Part shown: piece by piece, positions 5,745 to 5,882 of the stretch
How the letters are laid out: each line of letters begins with the position of its first letter
Numbering within the stretch: the first letter of the stretch is position 1
Source: SAR116 cluster bacterium
GTDB taxonomy: Bacteria > Pseudomonadota > Alphaproteobacteria > Puniceispirillales > Puniceispirillaceae
NCBI GenBank assembly: GCA_002700485.1
Contig: PADU01000014.1
Location: 8,215-14,096, forward strand
Direction: 5' to 3'
Length of the DNA: 5,882 nucleotides
Translations under genes and position numbers: made by a program
Notes under the pieces: generated by a model
What the model was told of the DNA's origin: nothing
Databases searched by the model: none
What the model saw: only the letters and a program-made list of their open reading frames with translations

Positions 5745-5882
5745 ATGAATTGGCAACCTGATAGCTGGCGTACATTTCCAATCCTGCAGGTTCCTGAATA
5801 CCCTGATCAGGGTGTCTTGAATAAGGTAGAACAAAAACTTGCTGAAAAGCCGCCTCTTGTTTTTGCGGGAGAGGTGCAAAGT
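5745..5882 (+). CDS. Class II DAHP synthase, N-terminal fragment (cut by window end)
   Basis: The first 46 codons of 3-deoxy-7-phosphoheptulonate synthase of the class II, plant-like (AroA-II) type, which condenses phosphoenolpyruvate and erythrose 4-phosphate in the first step of the shikimate pathway (EC 2.5.1.54). Recognition rests on the conserved start [21 protein letters not shown] (W3, W8, P12, Q15-Y19) followed by [10 protein letters not shown] (37-46), which lines up closely with the family N-terminus. Full-length members have about 450-470 residues, so most of the gene lies beyond the window and the metal and substrate ligands cannot be checked. ATG 5745 matches the family start; the frame is open back to 5679, but the extra residues do not resemble the family. 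There is no good Shine-Dalgarno sequence; the nearest purine-rich stretch is weak. Its placement after gor on the same strand, which I recall for some alphaproteobacteria, is consistent with cotranscription. Confidence 0.9.
   Translation, partial: MNWQPDSWRTFPILQVPEYPDQGVLNKVEQKLAEKPPLVFAGEVQS

Noticed and set aside
5655..5879. 74-codon minus-strand frame at the right end
   Set aside because: It runs opposite the recognisable N-terminus of class II DAHP synthase and across the intergenic hairpin, and has no family likeness.
1..5882. Mobile elements, CRISPR, phage or defence genes
   Set aside because: No transposase, integrase, regular repeat-spacer pattern or terminal inverted repeats were seen, and the coding density and gene types are those of housekeeping chromosome.

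Overview
This 5.9 kb stretch looks like ordinary chromosomal DNA from a proteobacterium, most likely an alphaproteobacterium. It is moderately AT-rich by eye. It carries a class II cytochrome c, an acetoacetyl-CoA synthetase, a glutathione reductase with the bacterial NADPH-type signature, and the start of a plant-like (class II) DAHP synthase. A marine, SAR116-like lineage would fit the base composition and gene content, but that is a guess, not something the sequence proves. No insertion sequence, phage gene, CRISPR array, tRNA or rRNA was seen.

Layout from left to right. Positions 1-94 hold no supported gene. A periplasmic cytochrome c'-type protein (95-511, minus) is divergent from a DMT/EamA-family membrane transporter (604-1542, plus), and the roughly 90 bp between them contains a 9-bp-arm inverted repeat. 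The transporter overlaps by 29 nt an unrecognised 172-residue protein (1514-2032, plus), probably translated from the same transcript. This small gene converges on aacS (2040-3998, minus), with only 7 bp between the stop codons and no terminator. aacS is divergent from gor (4243-5604, plus). The 244 bp between them hold a very strong rho-independent terminator hairpin pointing at gor, although no clear plus-strand gene lies before it. The window ends inside a class II DAHP synthase gene (5745 onward, plus), 140 bp after gor.

The genes do not form one pathway. aacS activates acetoacetate for carbon metabolism, gor maintains reduced glutathione, the DAHP synthase commits carbon to aromatic amino acids, and the cytochrome is a periplasmic haem protein. 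The point most worth a second look is the leader of gor. A 9-codon ORF with a good ribosome site ends in the loop of the terminator hairpin, an arrangement that could make gor expression depend on leader translation. The other open item is the unrecognised protein coupled to the transporter. I see no convincing evidence of a wholly new multi-gene system here.
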